Positions 12,901 through 21,981 of a DNA stretch of 64,000 nucleotides are shown here, one piece after another (position 1 is the first letter of the stretch; each line of letters begins with the position of its first letter). The notes under the pieces are model-generated. The model had not been told where the DNA came from. It did not search any database and was given only the letters and a program-made list of their open reading frames with translations. A program made the position numbers and the translations under genes. Source of the DNA: Apodospora peruviana. Lineage: Eukaryota; Ascomycota; Sordariomycetes; Sordariales; Lasiosphaeriaceae. The stretch covers positions 1,488,001-1,552,000 of the forward strand of contig JAUEDM010000002.1 of NCBI GenBank assembly GCA_033439685.1, written 5' to 3'.

Positions 12901-14466
12901 CTTGTTCCCATTTGACCGTCCCGATGAAATGAAGCTTGCACTAGCAGCTTCCTTGGCCACGAAAATTCAGCGAGGCATTTTGTTATTACGAGACACGACA
13001 GCAAATGTAACCCCCGACTTTCCGGTGAGCGTGGACACAGAACGAGATTGGATGCCAGCTGTGTTTCCGCGGGCAATCTGATGGACATGGAATATAACCG
13101 GGATCGAAGCAGAAACGGGAAATAATTGTTCGTTTACATGATAAGTTCACCTGCGCTATGGTTCAATATTTTATGGCGGGATTTGTTGACCAAAACCAGG
13201 GATTTGAAAAAACTGACGTGGCTGAAGACTCGTGTAACATATGAGGGGAATTATAGGGTTGACCGAGGCTACCGTTACGGATAAAAGATGAATCTGAAGT
13301 TTTATCATGAGGCTGTTGCGCTCAGACCCAGTGTTCATTTCTGCTGACAAGGGTTGGCAGTTCCAAGTACAACGACATGTCGACTTCCCGTTATATTATA
13401 TTGGGGAGGATATACCGCTACGTGTCATTGGGTCGATGACCAGACCTAGGTGTTTTTCCCACCTGTCAGGTTCTTCTTCGAGCCGTTGTTTACATATGCC
13501 ATATCGGTATAAACCGTGCTAACCTGACATATTTGGTACGCAAGGTAGGTATATCTGGGGATTCTTGGTACCAAGTTCGAGAATATTGGTTCGTCCTTCC
13601 TCTCGGAGTTCGGAAGCGTTTTGAACGTGGCCCAGACCCAGCAGCCCAACCAACCGATCTCCAGCCGTCTAATGCTATCGACAAGGAGTAGACACTGGCA
13701 CACAGACACGCCTATACTCACATGTCGCTAACATTCGCGCCTTGGATTTCTTTGCCTTTTGTCCGGGAGACAAGACGTTCTTGCTTGGATTGGTTGATTC
13801 GTTCTTGTCTTGCTTGGGACAGGTACTTGGGATTGCGGCTCTCACGCTCCTGACCGTGCCTGACGACAGACAGACCATGGAAGCTTAAACTTCCCATTCG
13901 TTCACTCTGACCAGTTCCTCTCTCTTGTTTCGGCCCGTCTATGTTTTACTAAAACCTAAAGCAACCTACTCAGCACCATTATTTATATTATGATAATAGT
14001 ACCTGATTATGCTAGTGTACACTCCCTCTCTACAACACAAACCTAACCCAAATATAGTTGCCTAGTTCTTGGAACGATTCATGCCGCTTCCCCACATACG
14101 GTCGTTGTCGTCGGTGTCGTTGCACACAAACTCAAAACAAAAACCCATCCCGTCTGTCCACCGATCGGACGGAGCCTGTCAAAATGCAGTAGTCATCCCC
14201 GGTGACACCTACCAACCAAACCAACAGACATTCGGATGAAGACACGAAAGAAACATAGATCAAGACAAGATCGGGCAAAGCCAGTTTGAAGACGACGACA
14301 TATATAAACTCTCTGTATTAGTACAGTCATAATGCCTTAATCTACAAATACATACCATACACGCACACCCCCTCCCTCTACCGTCTATAAGTGTCCGTCT
14401 AGGTGTCTCTAACAAACTGCGACTGAGTGACTCACTGACCGGTAAACCATAATGGCCACATTATTG

Positions 14467-14493
14467 ACACACATACACACACACACACAGACA
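14467..14493 (+). repeat. CA dinucleotide run
   Basis: An interrupted (AC)n microsatellite just beyond the 3' end of the uS9m gene, possibly within its 3' UTR or just downstream. Confidence 0.85.
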
Positions 14494-14701
14494 TATTCCA
14501 AAATGGCAGGGCTTGGCTGGTTCGTTCTTCTCCAGAAAGAGAACAGGAAAACAAACATGGGGCGGAACCGCCCGCCCGCCTTACCCACCCTCCCTTCCGT
14601 TGGGACTTTTGAACCGGTTTCATGTGAAATGAGGCCAGACTCAATGCTTGCTGGCCGCCTCCTCGCGACCTCAGCCAGGATCTTTTCTGATCCTCCCAAA
14701 A

Positions 14702-15797
14702 CTATCTCTTGACCCATGTGGGCGACTTTCTCGCCTTCAAATGACCAGCCTTCTTCCTCTCCACCTTTCTCGGATCGCGTGTCACGCAGCCAGCTGGAAC
14801 AAAAACCACCCGATTAGCATGCAGGGAGTGTTATTGTAGTGCGGTCATCCCAACACAGAAAAGTACTGAAGGAATTCCCGGTTGTTTGGAATAAAGGATG
14901 ATTGGGGGAGTAAGGCTGCTTACCTCTTCTTAATGCCGGCTTGAGCGCCGGCTCATGAGCCATCAGGGCTTTAGAAATCGCCAGCGTCAGCGCCTCGGCC
15001 TGGCCCGTGGTGCCGCCTCCCTCGACCAGCGCCCAGACATTGTACTTGTCGACGCGGTCGGTAGCACGTAGAGCCCAGATGGCGCTCTCGCGGTCGTGGA
15101 CGCGTCCAAAGGCACCGGCCAGCGATTTACCGTTTATCTGAACCTCGCCTGTCCCTTCAACCACCCAGGCTCGGGCGACGGAAGACTTGCGCTTGCCGAC
15201 GCCGACAGCGCGCCCAAACCTGTCGATGGGGATCGGCTTGGCCACGTTCTGGAACCCTTGCACGGACCGCTTGAAGCCCTCGAGCGCCTCCTTGACCGGG
15301 CCGGGCTTCATTTGAGGGTGGATCGAGTGCAGCTTCTTGATGAGCGCAAGGCAACGCGAGTAGTCGGACGCTCGGACGGGCTCGCCGAGCCTGCGCCGGA
15401 TGGTTTCGAGGTCGCACCAGGTGACGCGCTCGACGGCCGTCGAGGGGATCATGGGCAGCTTATCGTAGCTCCGCAGAAGCTTCTGGATGGCCAGGTAGGA
15501 GTCGTTGAACCGCGGTGTCCGCGAGAAGTAGGACGGTGACACCGGCACGGGCCTGGCGTGCGACGGCAGCCGGAGGGCGTTTAGGTCGAGGTGGGGCGCT
15601 GCCTGTATCGTTTTAAAGTCCGCTTCCGTAACTAATTGCGTGGTCATGCATCTCCTGCTGGTGACGGTAGGGCCGAGCCGTAGTGTGTTGGTGAATTGTT
15701 GTTCTAGTCCCCTGAGGCCGTTGCCGCCCTGCTTCGTCGTCTTCAGGCAGGAGCCCCGTAGGGCGCCCGTGATGTGTTGTCCGAAAGATGCCATCAT
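14702..15797 (-). CDS. MRPS9: Mitochondrial small-subunit ribosomal protein uS9m
   Basis: Component of the mitochondrial ribosome small subunit; the C-terminal tail of uS9 reaches the P-site tRNA. Two exons: 15797-14924 and 14793-14702 (321 aa), joined across GTAAGC...TTCCAG. The last third is a classic S9 domain: GRAVGVGKRKSSVARAW, then INGKSL, then GGGTTGQAEALTLAISKAL, and the basic C-terminus created by the second exon ends RKSPTWVKR, which confirms the splice. I chose the ATG at 15797 because the next 50 residues are Arg/Ser/Thr-rich like a mitochondrial presequence; the frame stays open to an ATG at 16019, giving 74 extra residues that read like translated 5' UTR. It shares a 455-bp divergent promoter with eEF1-gamma. 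Confidence 0.92.
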
Positions 15798-16252
15798 TGT
15801 GCGCCGCTGGCCCTCCTCGTCATTATCGCGCGGTCGTTGCGCCGAGAGGAGGAGTAGTTGTGGTACGTGTAGGTGGTCGCGGGTCGTGGAGTTTGCCTTG
15901 AATTCGGGTGTTGTCCGGGACTGAAGACCTCTTTCGGCGGAACAATTTCGCAGCAGTTTTTCCCGGTGTCGGGATCCGCAGCTCAGCCGGAGCAGTTGAG
16001 CTGAGGCCCGGGCGTTCATTCACCTTGGTGGAGCTCGGACCACCAGGCACCATCAGGCTGCAGGTGTGAGAGAAAGTGGCAGAAAGGAGAACGGGCCACC
16101 TTATTCCCCCGCCACAAAATTGCCCCACCAGGATAAAATTTCCTCTGAATCACCCCGTCGCACACATCGTTTATCTTGCCAGCTTCTCTGCCTTTCTCCT
16201 GCCACTTTCTCCCTTTCAACTTCAACTTTCCAAACAAACAACATCAGCAAAG
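15798..16252. promoter_or_regulatory. Divergent promoter of uS9m and eEF1-gamma
   Basis: The 455 bp between the two chosen start codons serves a mitochondrial ribosomal protein and a cytosolic elongation factor on opposite strands. Next to eEF1-gamma, positions about 16181-16230 are strongly pyrimidine-rich (CTTTCTCC and CTTTC blocks), followed by a CAAACAAACAACATCAGCAAAG leader-like segment before the ATG; pyrimidine tracts near the start are common in highly expressed fungal translation genes. No convincing TATA box is visible. Confidence 0.6.
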
Positions 16253-17855
16253 ATGGCGTTCGGAAAGCTGTACTCCTACGAGGTAAGTCTACAGCGGCAA
16301 ACAGCTCGAGCTCCCTCTCTTGGCGCGCGCGCACCACTGACATTAGATTCCTACATCCAGCATAACCCCCGCTCGACGGGCATCCTCGCCGTTGCGAAGG
16401 CCAACAACCTCGATCTCGAGGTTGTCCAGGTCGACACTGAGAAGCCCAACGAGGAGTACCTCAAGTACAACCCGCTGTCGAAGGTTCCTACCTTCGTCGG
16501 CGCCGATGGCTATGTCCTCTCCGAGTGCATGGCTATTGCCATCTACGGTACGTGCCAAAATGGCGTTGGGCGGATGTTGCAAAGAATATCCTGCGCCCTG
16601 CTTCTAGCCTAAGTGCTAAGCTCTCCTTTCCTTTGACATGATGATCTAGACATATTTTAACAGTTATCCCTGACTGAATACTACGGTGTTGACTTCATTC
16701 TAACTTCTGATCATACCTTTTATCTGTTGCTCGTATCATGGTTTCGTTATTGTAAGCTCTGAGCTAACGGATAGAACAGTCACATCCCAGAACGAGAAGA
16801 CCACTCTCCTCGGCAAGACCAAGCAGGAGTAAGTTGAGCCCGCCGCAGGAAAAACAACGTCCTGCCAGTCTGCTAACAGTCTCCTCAGCTATGCGTCTAT
16901 CCTGAAGTGGATGTCTTTCTTCAACTCCGAGGTTCTCCCCAAGATGGGTGCCTGGTACCGCCCTCTTCTCGGAAAGGACTCTTACAACAAGAAGGCTGTT
17001 GAGGATGCTCAGAAGGCTGCCCTCAAGGCCATCTCTGTTGCCGAGACACACCTCAAGAACAACACATACCTCGTTGGCGAGCGCATCACCCTCGCTGACC
17101 TCTTCTCCGTCGGCATCATCTCCCGCGGCTTCGAGTTCTTCTTCGACAAGGCATGGCGCGCAGAGTACCCCAACGTCACCCGTTGGTACGAGACGGTCTA
17201 CAACCAGCCCATCTACTCCGCTGTCGCCCCCAAGTTCAGCCTCCTTGATACCCCGAAGTTGACCAACGTTGCTCCCAAGAAGGCTGAGCAGCCCAAGAAG
17301 AAGGCTGAGAAGAAGGAGGCCCCTAAGCCCGCAGTTGAGGAGGAGGAGCCCGCCGCACCGCAAGAGAAGGCCAAGCACCCGCTTGAGGCTCTTCCCAAGG
17401 CTTCTTTCCCCCTCGACGAGTGGAAGCGCCAATACTCTAACGTGGACACCCCGGAGGCGCTGAAGTGGTTCTGGGAGCACGTTCCGTTCAACGAGTACTC
17501 CATCTGGTCGATCAAGTACAAGTACAACAATGAGCTCACCATGACTTTCATGTCCAACAACTTGATTGGCGGTCTCAACACCCGCCTGGAGGCTTCCCGC
17601 AAGTACCTCTTTGGCTCTGCCTCCGTGTATGGCACCAACAACGACTCTATCATTCAGGGTGCCATGGTCATCCGTGGTGACGATTACAAGCCGGTCTTTG
17701 ACGTCGCTCCCGACTATGAGAGCTACGACTTCGTCAAGCTTGACCCCAACAACCCGGAAGACCGGGCGTACGTCGAGGCTGAGTGGAGCTGGGACCGCCC
17801 TGTCGTCATTGACGGCAAGACGTACCCCCACGCCGACGGCAAGGTCTTCAAATAA
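16253..17855 (+). CDS. TEF4: Translation elongation factor 1-gamma (eEF1B gamma)
   Basis: Scaffold subunit of the eEF1B guanine-nucleotide exchange complex that reloads eEF1A with GTP. Four exons: 16253-16282, 16361-16547, 16780-16828, 16889-17855 (410 aa). Residues 1 to about 215 form a glutathione-transferase-like fold (NPRSTGILAVAKANNL, SKVPTFVGADG, ERITLADLF). About 225-260 is a Lys/Glu/Pro/Ala linker, and 255-410 is the EF1G C-terminal domain (LDEWKRQYSN, WFWEHVPFNEYSIW, RDDYKPVFDV-like segment, ending KTYPHADGKVF). The first exon is only 30 nt. Codon choice is strongly biased to C-ending codons, as expected for very high expression, and this bias creates a long spurious antisense frame. 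Intron 2 (232 nt) is much longer than other introns here and contains a box C/D snoRNA. Confidence 0.96.
16630..16720 (+). ncRNA. snR38: Intronic box C/D snoRNA, snR38-like
   Basis: Lies in intron 2 of eEF1-gamma. Visible boxes: C (ATGATGA, 16638-16644), D' (CTGA, 16674-16677; an overlapping CTGA sits at 16670), C' (TGTTGA, 16687-16692) and D (CTGA, 16707-16710). The guide directly before D' includes CAGTTATCCCTG (16661-16672), complementary to the universal CAGGGATAACTG segment of large-subunit rRNA by the peptidyl-transferase centre. Counting five bases from D' selects the middle G of GGG, which I place at yeast 25S G2815. From established knowledge, yeast snR38 directs Gm2815 and sits in an intron of TEF4, the yeast eEF1-gamma gene, so target and host both agree. 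The terminal stem is short (TGA with TCA, one bulged base). Ends are approximate. Confidence 0.85.
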
Positions 17856-18276
17856 ATGATTCTATATGATGGGGGTGGTTTGATATCGGCTGGATGGGCT
17901 GGGGGCTATGGGACATGACTTGATGAATGAATCTTACGGGAAAACAGGGACAACGAGTCCTGAGCCCGTGACTCATGCGCTTTATGTATTCGTCGATGAA
18001 TTAGGTCGAGGATGAAACGAGGCCACAACTTTAGATGCTAGGTATCTGCGTCAAGAACTTGCTCAACAAAGTAATTACTCCAACTATCGGCGTGAAAACG
18101 TGTCAAGTTCTCTGTGTGACGAATTGAAAACAACACGGAAGCTCTCCAGCCTTGTCATCTCTGGCTGCTTCTGTCTTGTATTGAAATTGTTTCTTTTTTA
18201 GTACGGAACCACGACAAGTATCAGGGTATCAATCCAACAAAACTCTTTCTTGCTCAATTAGAAAGGTGTATGTATC
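17856..18276. other. Convergent 3' region between eEF1-gamma and the HAD gene
   Basis: 421 bp between two stop codons on facing genes. It should hold both 3' UTRs; no conserved frame or strong repeat is seen. Confidence 0.6.
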
Positions 18277-19881
18277 TTAGTTGTCCGCCGTGAGGTCTAT
18301 CAATTCGCTGGCGGCGGCGGTGCCGGTGGTAATAGGCACATCAGCCATCGCGTTCGCAACACTCGCTCCCCCACCATCTCCTCCGTCTGCTGTAATCTTG
18401 AAAGGGCTTGTCCGGATGTAAGTGCTGATGTCGGCCTGGTGCGCGAGCGTGTTGAGGTAATCGTGCACGAGCGGCAGCACGTCGGGCTGCTCGTTTATGT
18501 CGCCCTTGAACTCGGGCACCGTGATGGCGTTGAAGGGCTCGCTGCGGGCTTTTTCGACCGTGTCGTCGATCAGCACCGTGTTGCCCTGGTCCCAGACCTC
18601 ATTGGGGAGAGGGCGGGCGGCCTGGATGTTTTTGTCCTTCCACAGCCGCGTCAGGCGCTTGTAGCACATTGTGCGCTCCTTGTAGTCTTCCTTGGTCAGG
18701 CCGAACTTGTCGCGGGCCCAGACGGCGATGACGGCGTTTTTTTCCTGGTCCTCGCTGAACAGCTGCTTGTACATGGCGCGCACGTTGGCCGGCTGCGCCG
18801 AGGACCAGATCACTACGTGGAAGGTGGAGGTGCAGTACTCGAGGAACTGGCGGGCGTGAGGGCGCTCGATGAAGACGGAGGGCTCGTCACGCCTGGGCCG
18901 GAAGAGAATGGTGCCGTTGAGGTCGATAACGACCAATATCGGGCGCGGCTCCGGGACCGTACGGGCGAGGAAGGAGGCCCGGAGGAGGTAGGCAGGCGTT
19001 GGCTCGGGGACGCCGCCTGACCCTTTGCTTGGGACCTTAAACTGGGACTTACGCTGGAATTTGGTCGGGATTTTGTTGTGGTTCGTAAGTTGCTTCTTAA
19101 GCTTCTCGGCTTTCTGCTGAGCAGCAGCGGGCGATGAGGTTGAGAGATTCATGCTATCTTGCATTTTGATGTTGTCATTATCGGGCTGGCTGTTGAAGAG
19201 GGTCTGATAACCTGTCATGCCCGGTGGAGGAGCAAAAACGTTCCAGCCTTGATATCCCATGGGAGAGCGAGGCTGTTGGGAATCCCAGCCTGCTCCTGCT
19301 TCTGCTGCTGTTGCTCCTCCGCCTACCCAGGTCGGTACAAACGGGGGAGGGGGAGCTACTATGGAGTAGCCATTTGGGGCGACTGTTGACGCTAATGGCG
19401 CTCCCGGGGGAGGAGGTGGCTGCTGATATTGCTGATATTGTTGCTGTTGCTGCTGGTGGTGCCAGCTTTGGCCTTGGTGCTGTTGATCCATGCTTCCAGA
19501 CTGCTGCGAAACACCACCCGTCAAGCCGTTCTGCTGAAGAGACTGCTTCTTTTGCTTCTTTGACTTCTTCGACTTCTTCGACTTCTTCGTGGAAATGGCC
19601 CCGTCCTGGGAGGAAGATGGCTGTCCACCGTCAAGACTGGCTTCCTTTGTTCCTTTCCGCTTGATGCCTTTTGGAACTTTTGCAACTTTTGGACCTTTTG
19701 TAGCTTTTGCCTTGTTCTTGTTTTTGGGCATATCGGCCTCTTCTTCCAAGTGCAGCTGTCCAAGTGTGGACGTGAGTCTAACAGCGGCCGAATGAAGATT
19801 CTGAGCAGGGCCGATAACAGAACCACAGAGCTTTATTTTGGAGAGTCTGGGTAGAAATCCAAGAAGACGTCTGTTTATCAT
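18277..19881 (-). CDS. FCP1/SCP-type (NIF) HAD-family protein
   Basis: Single exon, 534 aa from the ATG at 19881. Residues about 314-480 form an FCP1/NLI-interacting-factor HAD domain: motif I ILVVIDLNGTILF (Asp320), motif II VVIWSSA (about 356-362) and motif III LIDDTVEKA (Asp439-Asp440). Active FCP1/SCP phosphatases carry DxDGT; here the second Asp is Asn322. The N-terminal half is disordered, with a Lys-rich cluster at 96-112 that could be a nuclear signal, then poly-Gln and poly-Pro. The C-terminus ends ELIDLTADN, a good match to a SUMO-interacting motif. Start is uncertain: 19881 gives an Arg/Leu-rich leader (MINRRLLGFLPRL), while the ATG at 19731 gives MPKNKNKAKA and 484 aa. Divergent from RRP36. 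Substrate unknown. Confidence 0.85.
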   Translation of the reverse strand: MINRRLLGFLPRLSKIKLCGSVIGPAQNLHSAAVRLTSTLGQLHLEEEADMPKNKNKAKATKGPKVAKVPKGIKRKGTKEASLDGGQPSSSQDGAISTKKSKKSKKSKKQKKQSLQQNGLTGGVSQQSGSMDQQHQGQSWHHQQQQQQYQQYQQPPPPPGAPLASTVAPNGYSIVAPPPPFVPTWVGGGATAAEAGAGWDSQQPRSPMGYQGWNVFAPPPGMTGYQTLFNSQPDNDNIKMQDSMNLSTSSPAAAQQKAEKLKKQLTNHNKIPTKFQRKSQFKVPSKGSGGVPEPTPAYLLRASFLARTVPEPRPILVVIDLNGTILFRPRRDEPSVFIERPHARQFLEYCTSTFHVVIWSSAQPANVRAMYKQLFSEDQEKNAVIAVWARDKFGLTKEDYKERTMCYKRLTRLWKDKNIQAARPLPNEVWDQGNTVLIDDTVEKARSEPFNAITVPEFKGDINEQPDVLPLVHDYLNTLAHQADISTYIRTSPFKITADGGDGGGASVANAMADVPITTGTAAASELIDLTADN

Positions 19882-20504
19882 GCTTGGTGCCTGGACCCTC
19901 GAGATGGGATGACAGGAGAAGGAACGGGACCGAGCGAGCCACTCGATTCGACCCGATTTTCCCTTTGCTTCCCTGTTAAACTCGCTTAATTTAGAATCCA
20001 AATGCTTCTCGCTCCAACTGGATAGGAAAAGGAGAAGTATTAGAACAACAAATATCCTGCAAAATAAAAGGCCTCGCGAACAAAAAAACGAATGGTTCCC
20101 AACAACCACGAGATGGATAAGACGTGGAGTTGTGAAGCTGTCGCAGCCTCGAAATAAAGATTTGAGGCAAGGTGTGTACCGACTTGTTGGGCTGATGGAA
20201 AAGGTGGGGCTATAATCAAGATTGTTAGCGAAAGACCTGACTGAGGGCCGCTTTGATCCGATTAAGCACATAAACTTGGTGGTTACATCAACGAAACGAA
20301 GGCTTTTGCAAGTACTCCGTTAGCTCCACAAAATTAAGCTCGAGATTTCTTGGATTCGACAGCCGCAATCCAATATGAGCTTGTCACATCAGTGAACATC
20401 TCAAGCTTGAAAGGCTTTCGGCAAAGAAATATTAGCCACAAAATCTACCCATCTAACACGGATTAAGACGTGGTATTCAACAAAGGTGTCTTTGTCATCA
20501 CAAA
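19882..20504. promoter_or_regulatory. Divergent promoter region, HAD gene and RRP36
   Basis: 623 bp between the chosen start codons on opposite strands. An open frame continues upstream of the HAD gene to 20271 but encodes hydrophobic, non-conserved-looking sequence and is treated as untranslated. No clear TATA box or named motif recognised. Confidence 0.5.
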
Positions 20505-21583
20505 ATGGCATCCGTCAAACGGAAAATGCCCAGCACGGGAGGTGGTGCGCTCAGTCAAGGTCTGCACAGGCGGGTTCGGCCTAGGATAGAGCCAGAGCCG
20601 GAATCAGATGTAGATGAGGCGCCGAGCGAGGAAGATGCCGGATTCAATGCTTCAGGTTCTGAAGACGAAGAAGAGGATGAGGGTGCTTCAGGGACCGAAG
20701 AGGTGAGTGAGAGCCTTGCCAGACAAACTCAGTTCAATTCTCAACAAGCCACTAACCAACCCATTCATATTAGGAGGACTCTGAAGCAGAATCGGAAAGC
20801 AGCGATGAAGCAGGCAATGTTGCAGCCCAACTCTCATTCGGCGCTTTAGCCCGGGCGCAAGCCTCCATGGGCTCAGCAGCAGGTCGAAAACGCCCCGGCC
20901 AGCGCCGAGGAAGCGGTAGCAGCGCTGGTGCAGAGGAGGCGGAGGCGGAAAAGAAACCCGTCAAGCTCGGGTACAAATGGCACGACGACAAGCCGCGCGA
21001 GACCAGAGAGGAGCGAGAGAAGAGGAAGGCACTCCTCAAGCGCTCCAGCAAGCATGCACCTGTTGAGATGACGAGCAAGAAGCCCGTCTCGCGCAAGCGG
21101 GACTTTATCGAGGTCCGCAAGGTCCAGGCTCGTGACCCGCGCTTCGGGCCTTTGGGTGGCGGTCAGCCCGAAGTCGACGAAGTCAAAGCGCACCGGGCGT
21201 ACGCATTTCTGGACGACTACATGGCCGACGAGATGAAGCAGCTGCGCGAGGCCATCAAGAAGACCAAGGACGCGAACGAAAAAGAAAAACTGCAGAGGGC
21301 ACTCATGTCGATGGAGTCCAAGAAGAAGGCGCGCGACAGGAAGGAAAAGGAGCGCCTCCTAATCGAGGAGCACCGAAAGAAGGAGAAGGAGCTGGTCAAG
21401 GAAGGAAAGCAGCCGTTCTACCTGAAAAAGTCGGAGCAGAAAAAGAGGTTGCTGATGGACCAGTTCGCCGGCATGAAGAAGGGCCAGGTCGACAAGGCCA
21501 TCGAGCGGAAGCGGAAGAAGGTGGCGGGCAAGGAGAAGAAGGCGCTGCCGTACGGGAGGAGAACTGCCGACGACAGGGTCTAG
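20505..21583 (+). CDS. RRP36: rRNA-processing protein RRP36
   Basis: Nucleolar component of the 90S pre-ribosome/SSU processome needed for early cleavages leading to 18S rRNA. Two exons, 20505-20702 and 20774-21583 (335 aa), joined across GTGAGT...ATTAG in phase 0 within an acidic stretch. Residues 30-90 are Glu/Asp/Ser-rich; from about 155 comes the family signature SKHAPVEMTSKKPVSRKRD, then DPRFGPL, a Lys/Glu-rich coiled coil, and the C-terminal block KQPFYLKKSEQKK...KRKKVAGKEKKALPYGRR. Length fits fungal Rrp36. Its 3' end faces the 3' end of COQ8, 398 bp away. Confidence 0.93.
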
Positions 21584-21981
21584 TTTACCATGGAAAAGTT
21601 CTTGCGTGATGTTCAGAATTGTGGTGGCCTGCTTTATCAACTCATTGTCCACGGGAGGGTTCATCTTGAAGAGCGGAACAAAAGCAATGAAATGGAGCTT
21701 CTACTTTGTCCTAGATTCATCAACGTAGTGTTCTTGACATTTAATCGCGTTGAGTCCAAGTCGAGCTTAAGTGGTGGTGTGATGCTTTGCAACTCCATCT
21801 AGACGAGACTCGTCTACTCTAATAAATATAAGATGGGTAGGTATACAGGTAATATATACACAAAGAAAACGAGGGTCTACTATGCTACACAACGTCCAAC
21901 TTATGCCCGTGATAGTATCATACAACTCCCCAAACCCTTCATACGGCACAACATTCCGTTCTCTATAGTCCCGTTCGGAAC
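21584..21981. other. Convergent 3' region between RRP36 and COQ8
   Basis: 398 bp holding two 3' ends. AATAAATA at 21820-21827 is a possible polyadenylation signal for RRP36. Nothing else is seen. Confidence 0.5.

Larger units (their letters stand above)
6890..14701. other. 7.8-kb gene-poor stretch
   Basis: The many short frames (for example 7494-8114 plus, 206 codons) lack domains, overlap frames on the other strand and have no spliceable partners that I can find. Base composition is about half G+C, so this is not an AT-rich RIP-degraded block. It contains a pyrimidine-rich tract (9149-9208), an A9/C7/A6 tract (about 9810-9831), a 12-bp tandem repeat (9899-9934), a CCGCGATCGCGG palindrome (11991-12002) and a CA run (14467-14493). 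The left part must contain the promoter and 5' UTR of the gene starting at 6889. A lineage-specific or non-coding transcript cannot be excluded. Confidence 0.55.

Noticed and set aside
6890..14701. RIP-mutated transposon remnant
   Set aside because: Base composition is balanced and no transposase, reverse transcriptase or long terminal repeat trace is visible.
16764..17831. 355-codon open frame antisense to eEF1-gamma
   Set aside because: It is the mirror of a highly biased coding exon (Leu/Val/Gly-rich, no domain) and crosses eEF1-gamma introns; a codon-usage shadow.
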